This document shows, one piece after another, positions 8,462 through 17,216 of a stretch of DNA of 64,000 nt. The notes under the pieces were generated by a model. The model had not been told where the DNA came from. It searched no databases and saw nothing but the letters and a program-made list of their open reading frames with translations. The DNA is taken from positions 1,283,001-1,347,000 of the forward strand of contig NZ_CP101833.1 of assembly GCF_024498355.1 (NCBI RefSeq). Reading direction: 5' to 3'. The position numbers were made by a program, and so were the translations under genes. Within the stretch, counting starts at the first letter, position 1; every line of letters starts with the position of its first letter. The stretch is from Bacillus pumilus. Its GTDB lineage: Bacteria > Bacillota > Bacilli > Bacillales > Bacillaceae.

Positions 8462-9185
8462 AGCGATTCCTGTATTAGAAATCTTTGGTCCAACCATCCA
8501 AGGAGAAGGAATGGTCATTGGACAAAAAACAATGTTTGTCAGAACGGCTGGCTGTGACTACTCTTGCAGCTGGTGTGATTCATCATTTACATGGGATGGG
8601 TCAGCTAAGCAGGATATTCAGTGGCTTCAAGCAGAAGATATTGTGAAAGAGCTGAAAAGAATAGGTGGACAGGCTTTCTCTCATGTCACCATTTCAGGAG
8701 GGAATCCTGCGTTATTAAAACAAATGGAATCACTCATTGATTTGCTGCATGAAGAAGGGATCGATACAGCGCTTGAAACACAAGGAACGATGTATCAGGA
8801 TTGGTTTTTAAAAATTGATGATTTAACCATTTCTCCAAAGCCGCCAAGCTCGAATATGAAAACAGATTTTACGAAACTGACACGTATTATAGATGAATTG
8901 AAAAATGGAAACAGATTGCAGCATGCAAGCCTAAAGGTCGTGATTTTTGATGATCGTGATTTAGCCTATGCGAAGGATGTTCATGCGAAATACCCAGAGC
9001 TTCCTTTTTACTTGCAGGTAGGAAATGATGACACGACGACAGCTGACGACGCTTCCTTATTGACGCATTTATTAAAGAAATATGAAGCGCTTATAGATCA
9101 AGTGGCGCAAGATCCAGAATTGAATCGAGTGAGAGTCTTGCCGCAGCTGCACACGTTATTGTGGGGAAATAAACGAGGCGTATAG
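8454..9185 (+). CDS. queE: 7-carboxy-7-deazaguanine synthase QueE (radical SAM)
   Basis: Radical SAM enzyme that rearranges 6-carboxytetrahydropterin into 7-carboxy-7-deazaguanine. The 4Fe-4S motif CDYSCSWC lies near residue 35 (CX3CX2C) and a SAM-binding GGNP motif is present (TISGGNPALL). Start ATG 8454 lies inside the end of queD (8-bp overlap) and gives 243 residues, the usual length; a longer frame from 8385 runs back into queD and is not needed. Confidence 0.95.
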   Translation: MAKAIPVLEIFGPTIQGEGMVIGQKTMFVRTAGCDYSCSWCDSSFTWDGSAKQDIQWLQAEDIVKELKRIGGQAFSHVTISGGNPALLKQMESLIDLLHEEGIDTALETQGTMYQDWFLKIDDLTISPKPPSSNMKTDFTKLTRIIDELKNGNRLQHASLKVVIFDDRDLAYAKDVHAKYPELPFYLQVGNDDTTTADDASLLTHLLKKYEALIDQVAQDPELNRVRVLPQLHTLLWGNKRGV

Positions 9186-9200
9186 AAAGGAAGAGACAAG

Positions 9201-9698
9201 ATGACGACAAGAAAACCAGAAGAATTAGAAGGTGTCACTTTATTAGGAAACCAAGGGACCAATTATTTGTTTGAATATGCACCACAAGTGCTTGAAACGT
9301 TCCCAAATAAACATCCAAATAGAGACTATTTCGTAAAATTCAATTGCCCGGAGTTTACATCACTTTGTCCGCAAACAGGGCAGCCGGATTTTGCGACGAT
9401 TTATATCAGCTATATTCCAAATGAAATCATGGTTGAGAGTAAATCGCTAAAATTATATTTGTTCAGCTTCCGTAACCATGGTGACTTCCATGAGGATTGT
9501 ATGAATATCATCATGAACGATCTGATTGAATTGATGGACCCAAGGTATATTGAAGTATGGGGCAAATTCACACCAAGAGGCGGTATTTCGATTGACCCGT
9601 ATACAAACTACGGAAAACCTGGAACTAAGTATGAAGAAATGGCATCGTATCGTATGATGAATCATGATATGTATCCAGAAACGATTGATAATCGCTAA
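9201..9698 (+). CDS. queF: NADPH-dependent preQ0 reductase QueF
   Basis: Reduces the nitrile of preQ0 to preQ1, the base inserted into tRNA by Tgt. It is the short (unimodular, 165 aa) QueF of the GTP cyclohydrolase/tunnelling fold. The catalytic Cys and the QueF signature are visible in [20 protein letters not shown] (~50-70) with the substrate-binding [16 protein letters not shown] (~90-105). RBS GGAAGAG precedes ATG 9201. Last gene of the operon; a strong terminator follows. Confidence 0.96.
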   Translation: MTTRKPEELEGVTLLGNQGTNYLFEYAPQVLETFPNKHPNRDYFVKFNCPEFTSLCPQTGQPDFATIYISYIPNEIMVESKSLKLYLFSFRNHGDFHEDCMNIIMNDLIELMDPRYIEVWGKFTPRGGISIDPYTNYGKPGTKYEEMASYRMMNHDMYPETIDNR

Positions 9699-9706
9699 TA
9701 AATAGG

Positions 9707-9737
9707 AAAAGACATGCCGGATGACATGTCTTTTTTT
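9707..9737 (+). terminator. Terminator of queCDEF
   Basis: AAAAGACATG / CATGTCTTTTTTT hairpin, 8 bp after the queF stop. Confidence 0.85.
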
Positions 9738-9772
9738 ATGGAATCTAGGCGGAAATATAAGGCTGAAACCAT

Positions 9773-9853
9773 AAAAAAAGAGAAGAGTCATGTCACTCTT
9801 CTCATACCAATAGGAATAGAACTTGCTAGGACGGCTGGGGGCTACCAGCTCGT
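9773..9853 (-). ncRNA. Candidate small RNA, minus strand, ~80 nt
   Basis: A promoter and a terminator stand back to back with no ORF between. Minus strand: TTTACA (9889-9884), 18-bp spacer, TATAAT (9865-9860), predicted start near 9853, then a stem-loop GCTGG-TAGCCC-CCAGC with a C-rich loop, a linker, and an intrinsic terminator GAGAAGAGT / ACTCTTCTC (9803-9780) followed by seven T. The C-rich loop resembles the unpaired seeds of Firmicute sRNAs that block Shine-Dalgarno sequences. I do not recognise it as a known B. subtilis RNA. Confidence 0.55.
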
Positions 9854-9859
9854 AAAATC

Positions 9860-9889
9860 ATTATACATGACAGAACGTATGTTTGTAAA
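9860..9889 (-). promoter_or_regulatory. Promoter of the candidate sRNA
   Basis: TTTACA-N18-TATAAT on the minus strand, the only good sigma-A-like promoter in this intergenic stretch, pointing away from the gene at 9966. Confidence 0.55.
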
Positions 9890-9965
9890 GGCGAATCGTG
9901 CTTTTTTGCTTATCGCGTTTGCTTTGAGATAAAATAGGGGCAATGAGTGGAAAACGGAGGCGTTT

Positions 9966-10187
9966 GTGTTGGAAAACAAAGAAGAGCAAACAGAGAAGCT
10001 GCTGATGGAGCTAAGAGAAGAGCTTCAGATGCTTGAACATCAAAACAAAGAACGATATAAATGGAGTGCTTCCACATTGCTTGGGGTGATTGCACTTTTA
10101 ATTGATAAAGGCGTTATGACACCTGAGGAAGTAGAGATGTACAAAACCAAGGCAGAAATGCAAACCTTTCATACGCAAAAAGACTGA
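9966..10187 (+). CDS. Hypothetical protein, 73 aa
   Basis: Small protein with an acidic, coiled-coil-like N-terminal half (KLLMELREELQMLEHQNKERY), a short hydrophobic stretch (ASTLLGVIALLI, ~35-46) and a polar C-terminus. GGAGG at 9956-9960 supports a start at GTG 9966 or TTG 9969. The order coil-then-hydrophobic segment could suit a membrane-edge protein, but I recognise no family. It replaces the ykvN-ykvR stretch found here in B. subtilis. Followed by its own terminator. Confidence 0.65.
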   Translation: MLENKEEQTEKLLMELREELQMLEHQNKERYKWSASTLLGVIALLIDKGVMTPEEVEMYKTKAEMQTFHTQKD

Positions 10188-10215
10188 CCTCCCTTCAAAA
10201 GGTGTCAGTCTTTTT
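10177..10215 (+). terminator. Terminator after the 73-aa gene
   Basis: AAAAAGACTGAC / GTCAGTCTTTTT hairpin directly overlapping the stop codon region. Confidence 0.8.
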
Positions 10216-10237
10216 CATATGTGATTGTCAAAAGAGA

Positions 10238-10260
10238 GCAAAGCTGTCTGACAGCTTTGC
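10238..10260 (-). terminator. Perfect hairpin downstream of ykvS
   Basis: GCAAAGCTGT-CTG-ACAGCTTTGC, a perfect 10-bp stem with a 3-base loop, followed on the minus strand by CTCTCTTTTG. Probably the ykvS terminator though its T-tract is poor. Confidence 0.55.
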
Positions 10261-10305
10261 TTCGTATATATTTATGTAATGATAGTCTGAATTGAGGATT
10301 GCAAA

Positions 10306-10494
10306 TTAATGTACGGAGTCTTTGATGATTTTATAGTTTTTATGATTAACGACTGTTAGTGAATCCAGTTCTAAATCTCTATAGTTGTCCATGATGGTGA
10401 CATCCACAATGACAGAGTTTTCATTCACTTTTTCAACTACACCTGTTAAACCATTTCTAAATTCGATCACATTTCCAATTTTTGCAATCTTCAA
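10306..10494 (-). CDS. ykvS: YkvS family small protein (DUF2187)
   Basis: 62-residue basic protein of the DUF2187/YkvS family: KIGNVIEFRNGLTGVVEKVNENSVIVDV followed by NYRDLELDSLTVVNHKNYKII, a small KOW/SH3-like beta-barrel type sequence. Function unknown. The start is TTG 10494, positioned after GGAGAGG (10507-10501). Same orientation relative to its surroundings as ykvS in B. subtilis. Confidence 0.85.
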   Translation of the reverse strand: MKIAKIGNVIEFRNGLTGVVEKVNENSVIVDVTIMDNYRDLELDSLTVVNHKNYKIIKDSVH

Positions 10495-10661
10495 CCGATC
10501 CCTCTCCTTTAAAAACAGATTTCATTCCCTATTAAAAAGTATTTTGCAATATTTTCATACCAATGTAAAGGATAAAGACGTTTTTGTTTCGTTTTCGTTG
10601 TACGCTTTTCAAACGAATGGTATATTTAATATTTGATCATGGCAGAAAAGGAGCGGTTTTT

Positions 10662-10856
10662 TTGACTGAAGAACAAATCCTCACAATACTTGAATCATTA
10701 CGGAATGGGACGGAGAAGCAAGTGACCATTCAAAAAGATGATTTTTTAACTTTTCGTTCTATTTTGGTAAAGCAAGATGATTTTAAATATTTTCGCGGAA
10801 TGGCCAAACATCGTGGAGATGTTATTTTTGAATATCTTAAAGAAGCAAGAAGCTAA
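10662..10856 (+). CDS. Hypothetical protein, 64 aa
   Basis: Small soluble protein beginning LTEEQILTILESLRNGTEKQ, a helical, mixed-charge sequence ending HRGDVIFEYLKEARS. TTG 10662 lies 8 bp after AAAAGGAG (10646-10653); a longer frame from 10584 lacks an RBS and crosses AT-rich DNA. The pattern of ILxxLRxGxxxxVxIxKxDFLxFRxxLVxxxDFKxFRG is compact and conserved-looking, but I cannot assign a family. Own terminator follows. Confidence 0.65.
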   Translation: MTEEQILTILESLRNGTEKQVTIQKDDFLTFRSILVKQDDFKYFRGMAKHRGDVIFEYLKEARS

Positions 10857-10889
10857 AGCTTTTTCTCACTAATGAGAGAAAGCTTTTTT
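10855..10889 (+). terminator. Terminator after the 64-aa gene
   Basis: AAAGCTTTTTCTCA / TGAGAGAAAGCTTTTTT hairpin at the stop codon. Confidence 0.8.
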
Positions 10890-11163
10890 ATTTTGGCTCT
10901 TTTGTCATACTTCAAATCAGCCTGATACATATGAAAAGAAAATGTAATAACCCATAATCAGGAGCATAAGGATGATTATAGGCTAAAAAGGGGCTTTTTT
11001 AAGCGCTAACATTTCCAGTTCATGCGCATTTCAACTAGGACATGCCATTTAATGACGGAATTTGGACAGGCATGCAAATCTTTGTGCGTGAAAATAGAAG
11101 AAGCTCTTGTTAGAGTGGACAAGTATCTTACGGCCTACTTTGATTAAAGGAGGAATGAGGCGA

Positions 11164-11826
11164 ATGATTAAAATTCATACAGCTCTTTTTGCCATCCTTA
11201 TGCTGGTAGCAGCAATGAAGATGGACAATATACAAGAGCAGCAAGGCACATTAAGTCACGAACTTTCACAAGCACCTGTTAAGCATCAGCTTTCATATAT
11301 AGATCAAGATGATCATCATAAGGTAATCCCAGCATTTTCAGAGGGGAAGCGTCAGCCGAAAGTCAAAATGCTAAGCACGTCAACAGAAGAAAAGGCTTCA
11401 AAACCGAAGCAAAAAAAACAAGTGAAGTCTGAAACGACGAAAGAGGCAAACTCCAAAAAACAAACGCGTTATTCTAATGAAGAAATGGACTTGCTTTCTC
11501 GATTGGTACATGCTGAAGCGAAAGGTGAATCTTACGCAGGGAAAAAAGCTGTAGCAAGCGTCGTCTTAAACAGGGTAGAGCATGGCTCTTTTCCTGACAG
11601 CGTCAGAGCGGTTATTTATCAGCGAAATGCCTTCCAGCCAGTATCGAATGGAAGCATCAATGATAAGGCAGATCAAGATTCCGTTAAGGCTGTGAAGCAG
11701 GTTGTGAAAGAACATGACAGAACGACAAAGGCCATTTATTTTTATAATCCAAAAACGGCGACAGATAACTGGATTCGTTCCCGTAAAATTGTAGAACGAA
11801 TCGGCCGTCACGTATTTGCCGTCTAA
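11164..11826 (+). CDS. ykvT: Spore cell wall hydrolase YkvT (SleB-like)
   Basis: 220-residue exported protein with an N-terminal membrane/signal helix ([16 protein letters not shown]), a Lys-rich linker and a C-terminal Hydrolase_2 (SleB) domain from ~105. The catalytic Glu is in [22 protein letters not shown], and [10 protein letters not shown] and KAIYFYNP are family signatures. SleB-type enzymes are lytic transglycosylases acting on spore cortex. Start ATG 11164 lies 9 bp after AAAGGAGG; upstream frames are not needed. Followed closely by ykvU, as in B. subtilis, where the pair belongs to the sporulation programme. Confidence 0.88.
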   Translation: MIKIHTALFAILMLVAAMKMDNIQEQQGTLSHELSQAPVKHQLSYIDQDDHHKVIPAFSEGKRQPKVKMLSTSTEEKASKPKQKKQVKSETTKEANSKKQTRYSNEEMDLLSRLVHAEAKGESYAGKKAVASVVLNRVEHGSFPDSVRAVIYQRNAFQPVSNGSINDKADQDSVKAVKQVVKEHDRTTKAIYFYNPKTATDNWIRSRKIVERIGRHVFAV

Positions 11827-11834
11827 AGAAAAGC

Positions 11835-11860
11835 AGCGATCAACAGGTCGCTTTTTTTTT
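11835..11860 (+). terminator. Short terminator between ykvT and ykvU
   Basis: AGCGA / TCGCT stem with nine T; weak stem, strong T-tract. Confidence 0.5.
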
Positions 11861-11939
11861 GTCTTCAATTTTAAAAATATTTTCAGGACTTGTCTCATAG
11901 AATGTGAAAAGAATTTGCTTTTAGACAAGGGGAGGCTAC

Positions 11940-13256
11940 ATGAATCGATTTGTAAAAGGGGTCATTCTGCTATCTGTCGCAGCTTTCATTGCGGAGTGTA
12001 TAGAGTTCTTAGTCAATATGATTTTAGCGAGAGAGCTTGGAGAACATGGGATGGGTCTCTACATGAGTATCCTTCCAATCATCATGCTTGTACTTGTGAT
12101 CGCTAGCCTAGAGCTTCCAGTCTCCATTTCTAAATTCATTGCAGAGTCGCATGAGCGGCTTCACAAAAGTATGCTCCGCCATGCCTTTAAAATGACGCTT
12201 GTGGTGACATGTACAACCACGGGAGCAGCAGCGATTGTACTGCCTTTCATTCCTGTGTTTCAGTCGTATCATCCGCTCATGAAAGGCTTAGTGCTGTCTC
12301 TTATTCCGATTATTGCGTTTACCTCTATTGCACGCGGTTATTTTATGGGAAAGCAGCAAATGGGCAGAATCGCCCTAGCAAATATGCTGAAAAAAACGAT
12401 CCAGCTCATCTGCTTGTTTTTATTTTTCCATTGGTATTCCTTTGATATTGAAACAGCGGTGCTCATCGCCATTGGGGTCATTGTTGCGAGTGATCTTGTC
12501 GTCTTTATTTATTTATACTCCCAATACGTCATGGCGAAAAATGCTGTGAATGTGAGGTCTGTTGAACTAAGAGGGAGTGACGTGAGAAAGCGCCTGTTGG
12601 CTGTTTCGATTCCGACAACTGGGATGCGCATCTTTCATGCCATCGCCAATGCCGTTGAACCTTTTTTAATCAAAGGAGCCCTCGTTGCAGCAGGTATCTC
12701 TGGAACACTGGCTGTTGATCATTATGGAATGCTTGCTGGTGTAGCCATGTCGATCGGTTTCTTCCCAGCGTTTATCGCCCATTCGATCATGATTGTGATG
12801 ATTCCGAATGTATCTGAAGCCTATGCTTTAGGGCAGTATGATCTCGTGAAAAAACGTGTCAGGCAAGCGATTCTCATTACGTTTGGGTATGGGGTGCCGG
12901 CAGTGATGGTGATGTATTATTTCGCTTATCCGCTCACGCAGCTCTTTTTTGATTCACCACAAGCTGCCGTCTATCTGCAGCTGCTCTGGCCGTACTTTTT
13001 ATGCCACCTGTTTGTGATGCCATTTCAAGCGTGTTTAATCGGTATGGGGCTGATTAAAGACGTGTTCCTACATAATATATGGGTGCATGTCGTCTCATTT
13101 TCTATGGTATATTTCCTCGGGTCAATTGAAAGCCTGAACATGATGGGCGTTATATTAGGAATGAACACGGGTATGCTGCTGCTGACTGCGCTGCATTATG
13201 CCACCATTTGTAAGGAGCTTGGCGTTTCGATGTTTCTTAGAATGAAAAAAGCTTGA
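11940..13256 (+). CDS. ykvU: Spore membrane protein YkvU (MOP/polysaccharide exporter family)
   Basis: 438-residue integral membrane protein with ~12-14 hydrophobic helices, of the MOP flippase superfamily to which SpoVB and YkvU belong (ILLSVAAFIAECIEFLVNMILARELGEHGMGLYMSILPI is the typical first-helix region). SpoVB-like members move lipid-linked wall precursors; YkvU itself is a forespore-envelope protein of uncertain substrate. ATG 11940 follows GGGGAGG. stoA follows 54 bp later in what looks like one sporulation operon. Confidence 0.88.
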   Translation: MNRFVKGVILLSVAAFIAECIEFLVNMILARELGEHGMGLYMSILPIIMLVLVIASLELPVSISKFIAESHERLHKSMLRHAFKMTLVVTCTTTGAAAIVLPFIPVFQSYHPLMKGLVLSLIPIIAFTSIARGYFMGKQQMGRIALANMLKKTIQLICLFLFFHWYSFDIETAVLIAIGVIVASDLVVFIYLYSQYVMAKNAVNVRSVELRGSDVRKRLLAVSIPTTGMRIFHAIANAVEPFLIKGALVAAGISGTLAVDHYGMLAGVAMSIGFFPAFIAHSIMIVMIPNVSEAYALGQYDLVKKRVRQAILITFGYGVPAVMVMYYFAYPLTQLFFDSPQAAVYLQLLWPYFLCHLFVMPFQACLIGMGLIKDVFLHNIWVHVVSFSMVYFLGSIESLNMMGVILGMNTGMLLLTALHYATICKELGVSMFLRMKKA

Positions 13257-13310
13257 ATGTCATCTTTATCGAGAGGGCAAGCTATAAGAAAACTGGGAAG
13301 GAAGATCTTG

Positions 13311-13799
13311 ATGAAACGTAAATATCTACCCGCCAGTCTTCTGATGATGACCCTTCTTCTATTTCTGATGAATACAGAGACAGAAGCGAAAGAACCTGTT
13401 ATGGCGCCGAGGATAGAGGTTCCTACATTAACTGGTGAAACGCAAATCGTTCCGCCGAAAGGAAAACGAACAATCCTGCATTTTTGGACAACATGGTGCC
13501 CTTCCTGCAAAATAGAGCTGCCAGCCTTTGAACAGATCGTGAAAGAAAATCAAAGTGATGTCGACATTCTGACCGTTAATTTACTAGGTGCTGAACAAAG
13601 TAAAAACGCTGTCGCCCAATTTGTGAAAGACAGAAAGTTTACATTCCCGATCGTTCTTGATGAGCACGGAGAAATGATGAAGAAATATCAAATCATCACG
13701 ATCCCGACCACCTTTTTTATTAATGAAAAAGGAGAAGTGGTGAAAAACCATGTAGGTCCACTGACGAAAAAACAAATCAAAGAGTGGACGAATTCGTAA
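13311..13799 (+). CDS. stoA: Spore cortex thiol-disulfide oxidoreductase StoA
   Basis: Membrane-tethered thioredoxin-fold protein that keeps cortex-synthesis proteins reduced in the forespore intermembrane space. From ATG 13311 (after GGAAGGAAG) it has 162 residues: an N-terminal signal/anchor helix (LLMMTLLLFLMN), then a TlpA/ResA-like thioredoxin domain with the active site FWTTWCPSCK near residue 60 and cis-Pro in IITIPTTFFI. An earlier ATG at 13257 overlaps the ykvU stop and lacks an RBS. Works with ykvU and ykvT in spore envelope assembly. Confidence 0.9.
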   Translation: MKRKYLPASLLMMTLLLFLMNTETEAKEPVMAPRIEVPTLTGETQIVPPKGKRTILHFWTTWCPSCKIELPAFEQIVKENQSDVDILTVNLLGAEQSKNAVAQFVKDRKFTFPIVLDEHGEMMKKYQIITIPTTFFINEKGEVVKNHVGPLTKKQIKEWTNS

Positions 13800-13816
13800 A
13801 ACAAATGTTTTCTGTG

Positions 13817-13849
13817 AAGAACCAATGGTCATTCCGTTGGTTCTTTTTT
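13817..13849 (+). terminator. Terminator of stoA
   Basis: GAACCAA / TTGGTTC stem followed by six T. Confidence 0.8.
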
Positions 13850-13916
13850 AGTGTTCAATTGCTTTTCATCTGAATAAACTGTGCTCAGAAGAGGATGGAA
13901 TGACCTGCATCAATAA

Positions 13917-13931
13917 TGATAATTATTATCA
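13917..13931 (+). promoter_or_regulatory. Perfect Fur box upstream of pfeT
   Basis: TGATAATTATTATCA matches the 7-1-7 Fur consensus at all 15 positions. It lies ~25 bp upstream of the -35 of the pfeT promoter, suiting activation rather than repression, as reported for Fur at B. subtilis pfeT under iron excess. Confidence 0.85.
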
Positions 13932-13939
13932 AAAAGAAA

Positions 13940-13954
13940 TTATAATAATTATTA
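13940..13954 (+). promoter_or_regulatory. PerR box upstream of pfeT
   Basis: TTATAATAATTATTA agrees with the PerR consensus TTATAATnATTATAA except at one position. It ends 1 bp before the -35, where PerR would block RNA polymerase. Confidence 0.82.
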
Positions 13955-13955
13955 A

Positions 13956-13983
13956 TTGAAAATTGATCAGAACCTGTTATAAT
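13956..13983 (+). promoter_or_regulatory. Sigma-A promoter of pfeT
   Basis: TTGAAA (13956-13961), 16-bp spacer, TATAAT (13978-13983); the leader to the ATG is about 105 nt. Confidence 0.75.
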
Positions 13984-14094
13984 GAGTTACAGACCTATAA
14001 AAAGCTTGAAATAGCAGAAATTATAGATGAAAAACGGAACGGGCAACGATTGGTGATGTGAAAACCATTATCAATTAGAGAGGAGAAAACAATC

Positions 14095-16014
14095 ATGAAT
14101 GAGAATACAGCACTTTATCAAACGACAAAACAAAAGGAATCGAAATGGTCCTTTTACAAATGGACACAGCACGGAGAATTAATGGCAGCAGGGATCTCGG
14201 GAATTCTCATCTTGATTGGGTGGGTTCTAAAGGATGAAAGCATGTGGAGTATCCCTCTTTTCATCCTTGCTTTTGTTATTGGAGGTTTTGCAAAGGCGAA
14301 AGAAGGGATCGAAGAAACCATTTCGTCTAATACACTGAATGTAGAACTTTTAATGATTTTCGCAGCGATAGGCTCAGCTATTATTGGATATTGGGCAGAG
14401 GGTGCCATCTTAATTTTTATTTTTTCATTGAGCGGTGCGCTTGAAACGTATACGTCAAATAAAAGCAAGAAAGATTTAACAGCTTTAATGAGTATCGCAC
14501 CAGATGAAGCGACTTTAATTGAAGACGATGGCACAACCATTCAAATCGCTGCTTCATCATTAACACCGGGCGACCGTATTATGATCAAAGCTGGCGAGCG
14601 TATTGCAGCAGATGGTGTGATCCTGAGCGGGAGAACAAGTGTGGACGAATCTGCACTCACTGGTGAATCGGTTCCTCAGGAAAAAGGGCAAGGGGAGGAC
14701 GTGTTTGCAGGAACTGTGAACTTAAATGGTTCTTTAACAGTAGAAGTAACGAAATATAATGAAGAGACGCTTTTTCATAAAATTATTAAGCTTGTTGAAT
14801 CCGCTCAAGAAAGTGTTTCGCCAAGCCAAGCATTCATTGAAAAATTTGAAGGTGCATATGTAAAAGGTGTGTTAATCACCGTCGCTATTTTAATGTTCCT
14901 GCCTCATTTTGTACTCGGCTGGAGCATGAGTGAAACCTTTTACCGGGCAATGGTGTTTATGGTGGTTGCTTCACCTTGTGCGCTTGTTGCATCCATTATG
15001 CCAGCCGCTCTTTCACTTATCTCAAACGGCGCAAGAAACGGGATGCTTGTAAAAGGAAGCGTCTTTTTAGAAAAATTAGGCACAAGCACCATGATCGCTT
15101 TTGATAAAACGGGGACGATTACAAGCGGGAAGCCAGCTGTAGAAAAGGTTGTGCTGGCTGAAGGACAAGAGAAAGCTGCTTTTTATCAGGCGCTTTATCA
15201 AATTGAAAGTCAATCAAACCACCCATTAGCGAAAGCGATCTCTGATATGGCAAAAGAGCACCAAGTAGAAAGATCAGCACACGTCACCATTGAAGAAACC
15301 TCGGGCTTTGGTGTAAAAGCACAATGGAATGGAGCAACGTGGCGCATAGGGAAGAAAGATTTTGCCGGCAAGGCTCCTATGGACCGAGAGATTGAAGAGA
15401 CGGGTGATCTTCTTTCTGAAAAAGGATATACAGTGGTGTATGTTCAAAAGGATGAAGAAGTCGTTGGCTGCCTTGGCCTTAAGGATCAAATTAGACCTGA
15501 AGCTAAAAAAATGATTCAAGAGCTGAATGATTTAGGCATTCAAACGGTCATGCTCACAGGAGATCAACAAAAAACGGCTGAAGCCATTGCGCAGGAAGCT
15601 GGCATCCAAACAGTTGTCGCTGAGTGTCTTCCAGATGAAAAGGTACATGAGGTCAATCAACTTAAAAAACAAGGTAACTCGATCATCATGGTAGGAGACG
15701 GAATAAATGATGCACCGGCACTCGCCACAGCAGATGTTGGCGTTGCGATGGGCGGGGGCACTGACGTTGCCTTAGAAACAGCGGATCTCATTTTAATGAA
15801 GAACAATTTAAATAACCTAACAAAGATGATCCGCCTTTCAAGAAAGATGAATAGAATCATTAAGCAAAACATCATTTTCTCATTAACGGTGATTTGTCTG
15901 TTAATTTGTGCGAATTTCTTACAAGTGCTTGATTTGCCTTTTGGCGTCATCGGGCATGAAGGAAGTACGATTTTGGTCATTTTAAATGGACTGCGACTGC
16001 TTCGTGCATCTTAA
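14095..16014 (+). CDS. pfeT: P1B4-type metal efflux ATPase PfeT (ZosA)
   Basis: 639-residue P-type ATPase; in B. subtilis it exports Fe(II) and was first named ZosA for zinc. Features in order: cytoplasmic N-terminus without a CxxC metal-binding domain, two membrane hairpins, actuator TGES (ALTGESVPQ, ~195), the SPC motif in the metal-binding helix (VVASPCALVAS), phosphorylation site DKTGT (~345), GDGINDAP hinge (~540), and HEGST in the last helix (IGHEGSTILVI), diagnostic of the P1B4 group. ATG follows GAGAGGAG. Upstream Fur and PerR boxes support an iron role. Confidence 0.93.
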   Translation: MNENTALYQTTKQKESKWSFYKWTQHGELMAAGISGILILIGWVLKDESMWSIPLFILAFVIGGFAKAKEGIEETISSNTLNVELLMIFAAIGSAIIGYWAEGAILIFIFSLSGALETYTSNKSKKDLTALMSIAPDEATLIEDDGTTIQIAASSLTPGDRIMIKAGERIAADGVILSGRTSVDESALTGESVPQEKGQGEDVFAGTVNLNGSLTVEVTKYNEETLFHKIIKLVESAQESVSPSQAFIEKFEGAYVKGVLITVAILMFLPHFVLGWSMSETFYRAMVFMVVASPCALVASIMPAALSLISNGARNGMLVKGSVFLEKLGTSTMIAFDKTGTITSGKPAVEKVVLAEGQEKAAFYQALYQIESQSNHPLAKAISDMAKEHQVERSAHVTIEETSGFGVKAQWNGATWRIGKKDFAGKAPMDREIEETGDLLSEKGYTVVYVQKDEEVVGCLGLKDQIRPEAKKMIQELNDLGIQTVMLTGDQQKTAEAIAQEAGIQTVVAECLPDEKVHEVNQLKKQGNSIIMVGDGINDAPALATADVGVAMGGGTDVALETADLILMKNNLNNLTKMIRLSRKMNRIIKQNIIFSLTVICLLICANFLQVLDLPFGVIGHEGSTILVILNGLRLLRAS

Positions 16015-16026
16015 GCAAATGATCAT

Positions 16027-16057
16027 AGCGCACTTGGCTTCATGCCAGTGCGCTTTT
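16027..16057 (+). terminator. Terminator of pfeT
   Basis: AGCGCACTTGGC / GCCAGTGCGCTTTT hairpin. Confidence 0.8.
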
Positions 16058-16119
16058 GTGCGAAATACAGCAAAAACTGATACAATAGATCAGTAGTAAA
16101 ACGTGTGAGGAGGATCACG

Positions 16120-17214
16120 ATGAACCGAATGAAGAGCTTGTCTTCTTGGCTAAAGAAAAAAGATATTCAAGGTGCATTTATACATACAAAGGAAAATGTG
16201 TTTTATCTATCTGGATACTTCACAGAGCCGCACGAAAGAGTGATGGGGCTGTTTGTGTTTCAAGAGGCAGATCCATTTTTTATTTTGCCTAAGATGGAAG
16301 TGGAGCAGGCGAAGAATGCTGGATGGTCAGGCGATATCATTGGTTATGAAGACCATGAGAACCCATTTGATTTCATTCAGTCAGCAGTAGAAAAACGAGG
16401 TGTACGAGCGGCTCGACTTGCGATTGAAAAAGAGTCGATTCCGCTTCAAAGAGCAGAGCAGCTCCAAGCTGCCACTGGGGCGGAAACTTTCGTCAGGGCA
16501 GAAGAAGAGCTCAATCAGTTAAGACTGATTAAAGATGAATCTGAAATTGCTACACTGAAAAAAGCCGCTCAATTGGCAGATGAAGGGGTAAAAATTGGGG
16601 TGAACGCCTTAAAAGAAGGAATCACCGAAACTGAAGTGCTCGCTGTCATTGAATATGAGTTAAAGAAAAAAGGCATTCAAGGCATGTCCTTTTCGACGAT
16701 GGTTCTCTTTGGCGAAAAATCAGGCGAGCCCCACGGAAATCCAGGGCAGGCAGCCTTAAAAAAAGGCGATTTTGTGTTATTTGACCTTGGTGTGATTGTC
16801 GATGGGTATTGTTCAGACATTACAAGAACATTCATCTATCAAGAAGCTTCTGACAAGCAAAAAGACATCTACCAAACCGTCTTGAACGCAGAAATGGCAG
16901 CAATTGAAATGAGCCAGCCAGGCGTGAGAATTGGAGACTTGGACTTAAAAGCACGAGGGCTGATCACAGAAGCGGGATATGGGGAGTACTTCCCGCACCG
17001 TCTTGGGCATGGTCTCGGGGTGTCTGTTCATGAGTTTCCTTCTATGAGCCAGGCAAATGACGACCTTCTCCAAGAAGGCATGGTCTATACGATCGAGCCA
17101 GGTATTTATGTCCCAGGAGTCGGCGGCGTGAGAATTGAAGATGATGTACTGATCACAGCAGATGGTCCAGTCACCTTAACCAATTATCCAAAAGAGCTGA
17201 CGATCATCAAGTAA
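16120..17214 (+). CDS. pepQ: Xaa-Pro dipeptidase (M24 family), YkvY/PepQ
   Basis: Prolidase cleaving X-Pro dipeptides; 364 residues. An N-terminal creatinase-like domain precedes the pita-bread M24 metallopeptidase domain (~135-360). Dinuclear metal ligands are visible: Asp in LFDLGVIVDGYCSDITRTF, His in LGHGLGVSVHE, Glu in TIEPGIYV and Glu in VRIEDDVLI. ATG 16120 lies after GAGGAGG; the longer frame from GTG 16105 starts inside that RBS. Stands alone between two terminators. Confidence 0.9.
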   Translation: MNRMKSLSSWLKKKDIQGAFIHTKENVFYLSGYFTEPHERVMGLFVFQEADPFFILPKMEVEQAKNAGWSGDIIGYEDHENPFDFIQSAVEKRGVRAARLAIEKESIPLQRAEQLQAATGAETFVRAEEELNQLRLIKDESEIATLKKAAQLADEGVKIGVNALKEGITETEVLAVIEYELKKKGIQGMSFSTMVLFGEKSGEPHGNPGQAALKKGDFVLFDLGVIVDGYCSDITRTFIYQEASDKQKDIYQTVLNAEMAAIEMSQPGVRIGDLDLKARGLITEAGYGEYFPHRLGHGLGVSVHEFPSMSQANDDLLQEGMVYTIEPGIYVPGVGGVRIEDDVLITADGPVTLTNYPKELTIIK

Positions 17215-17216
17215 TG

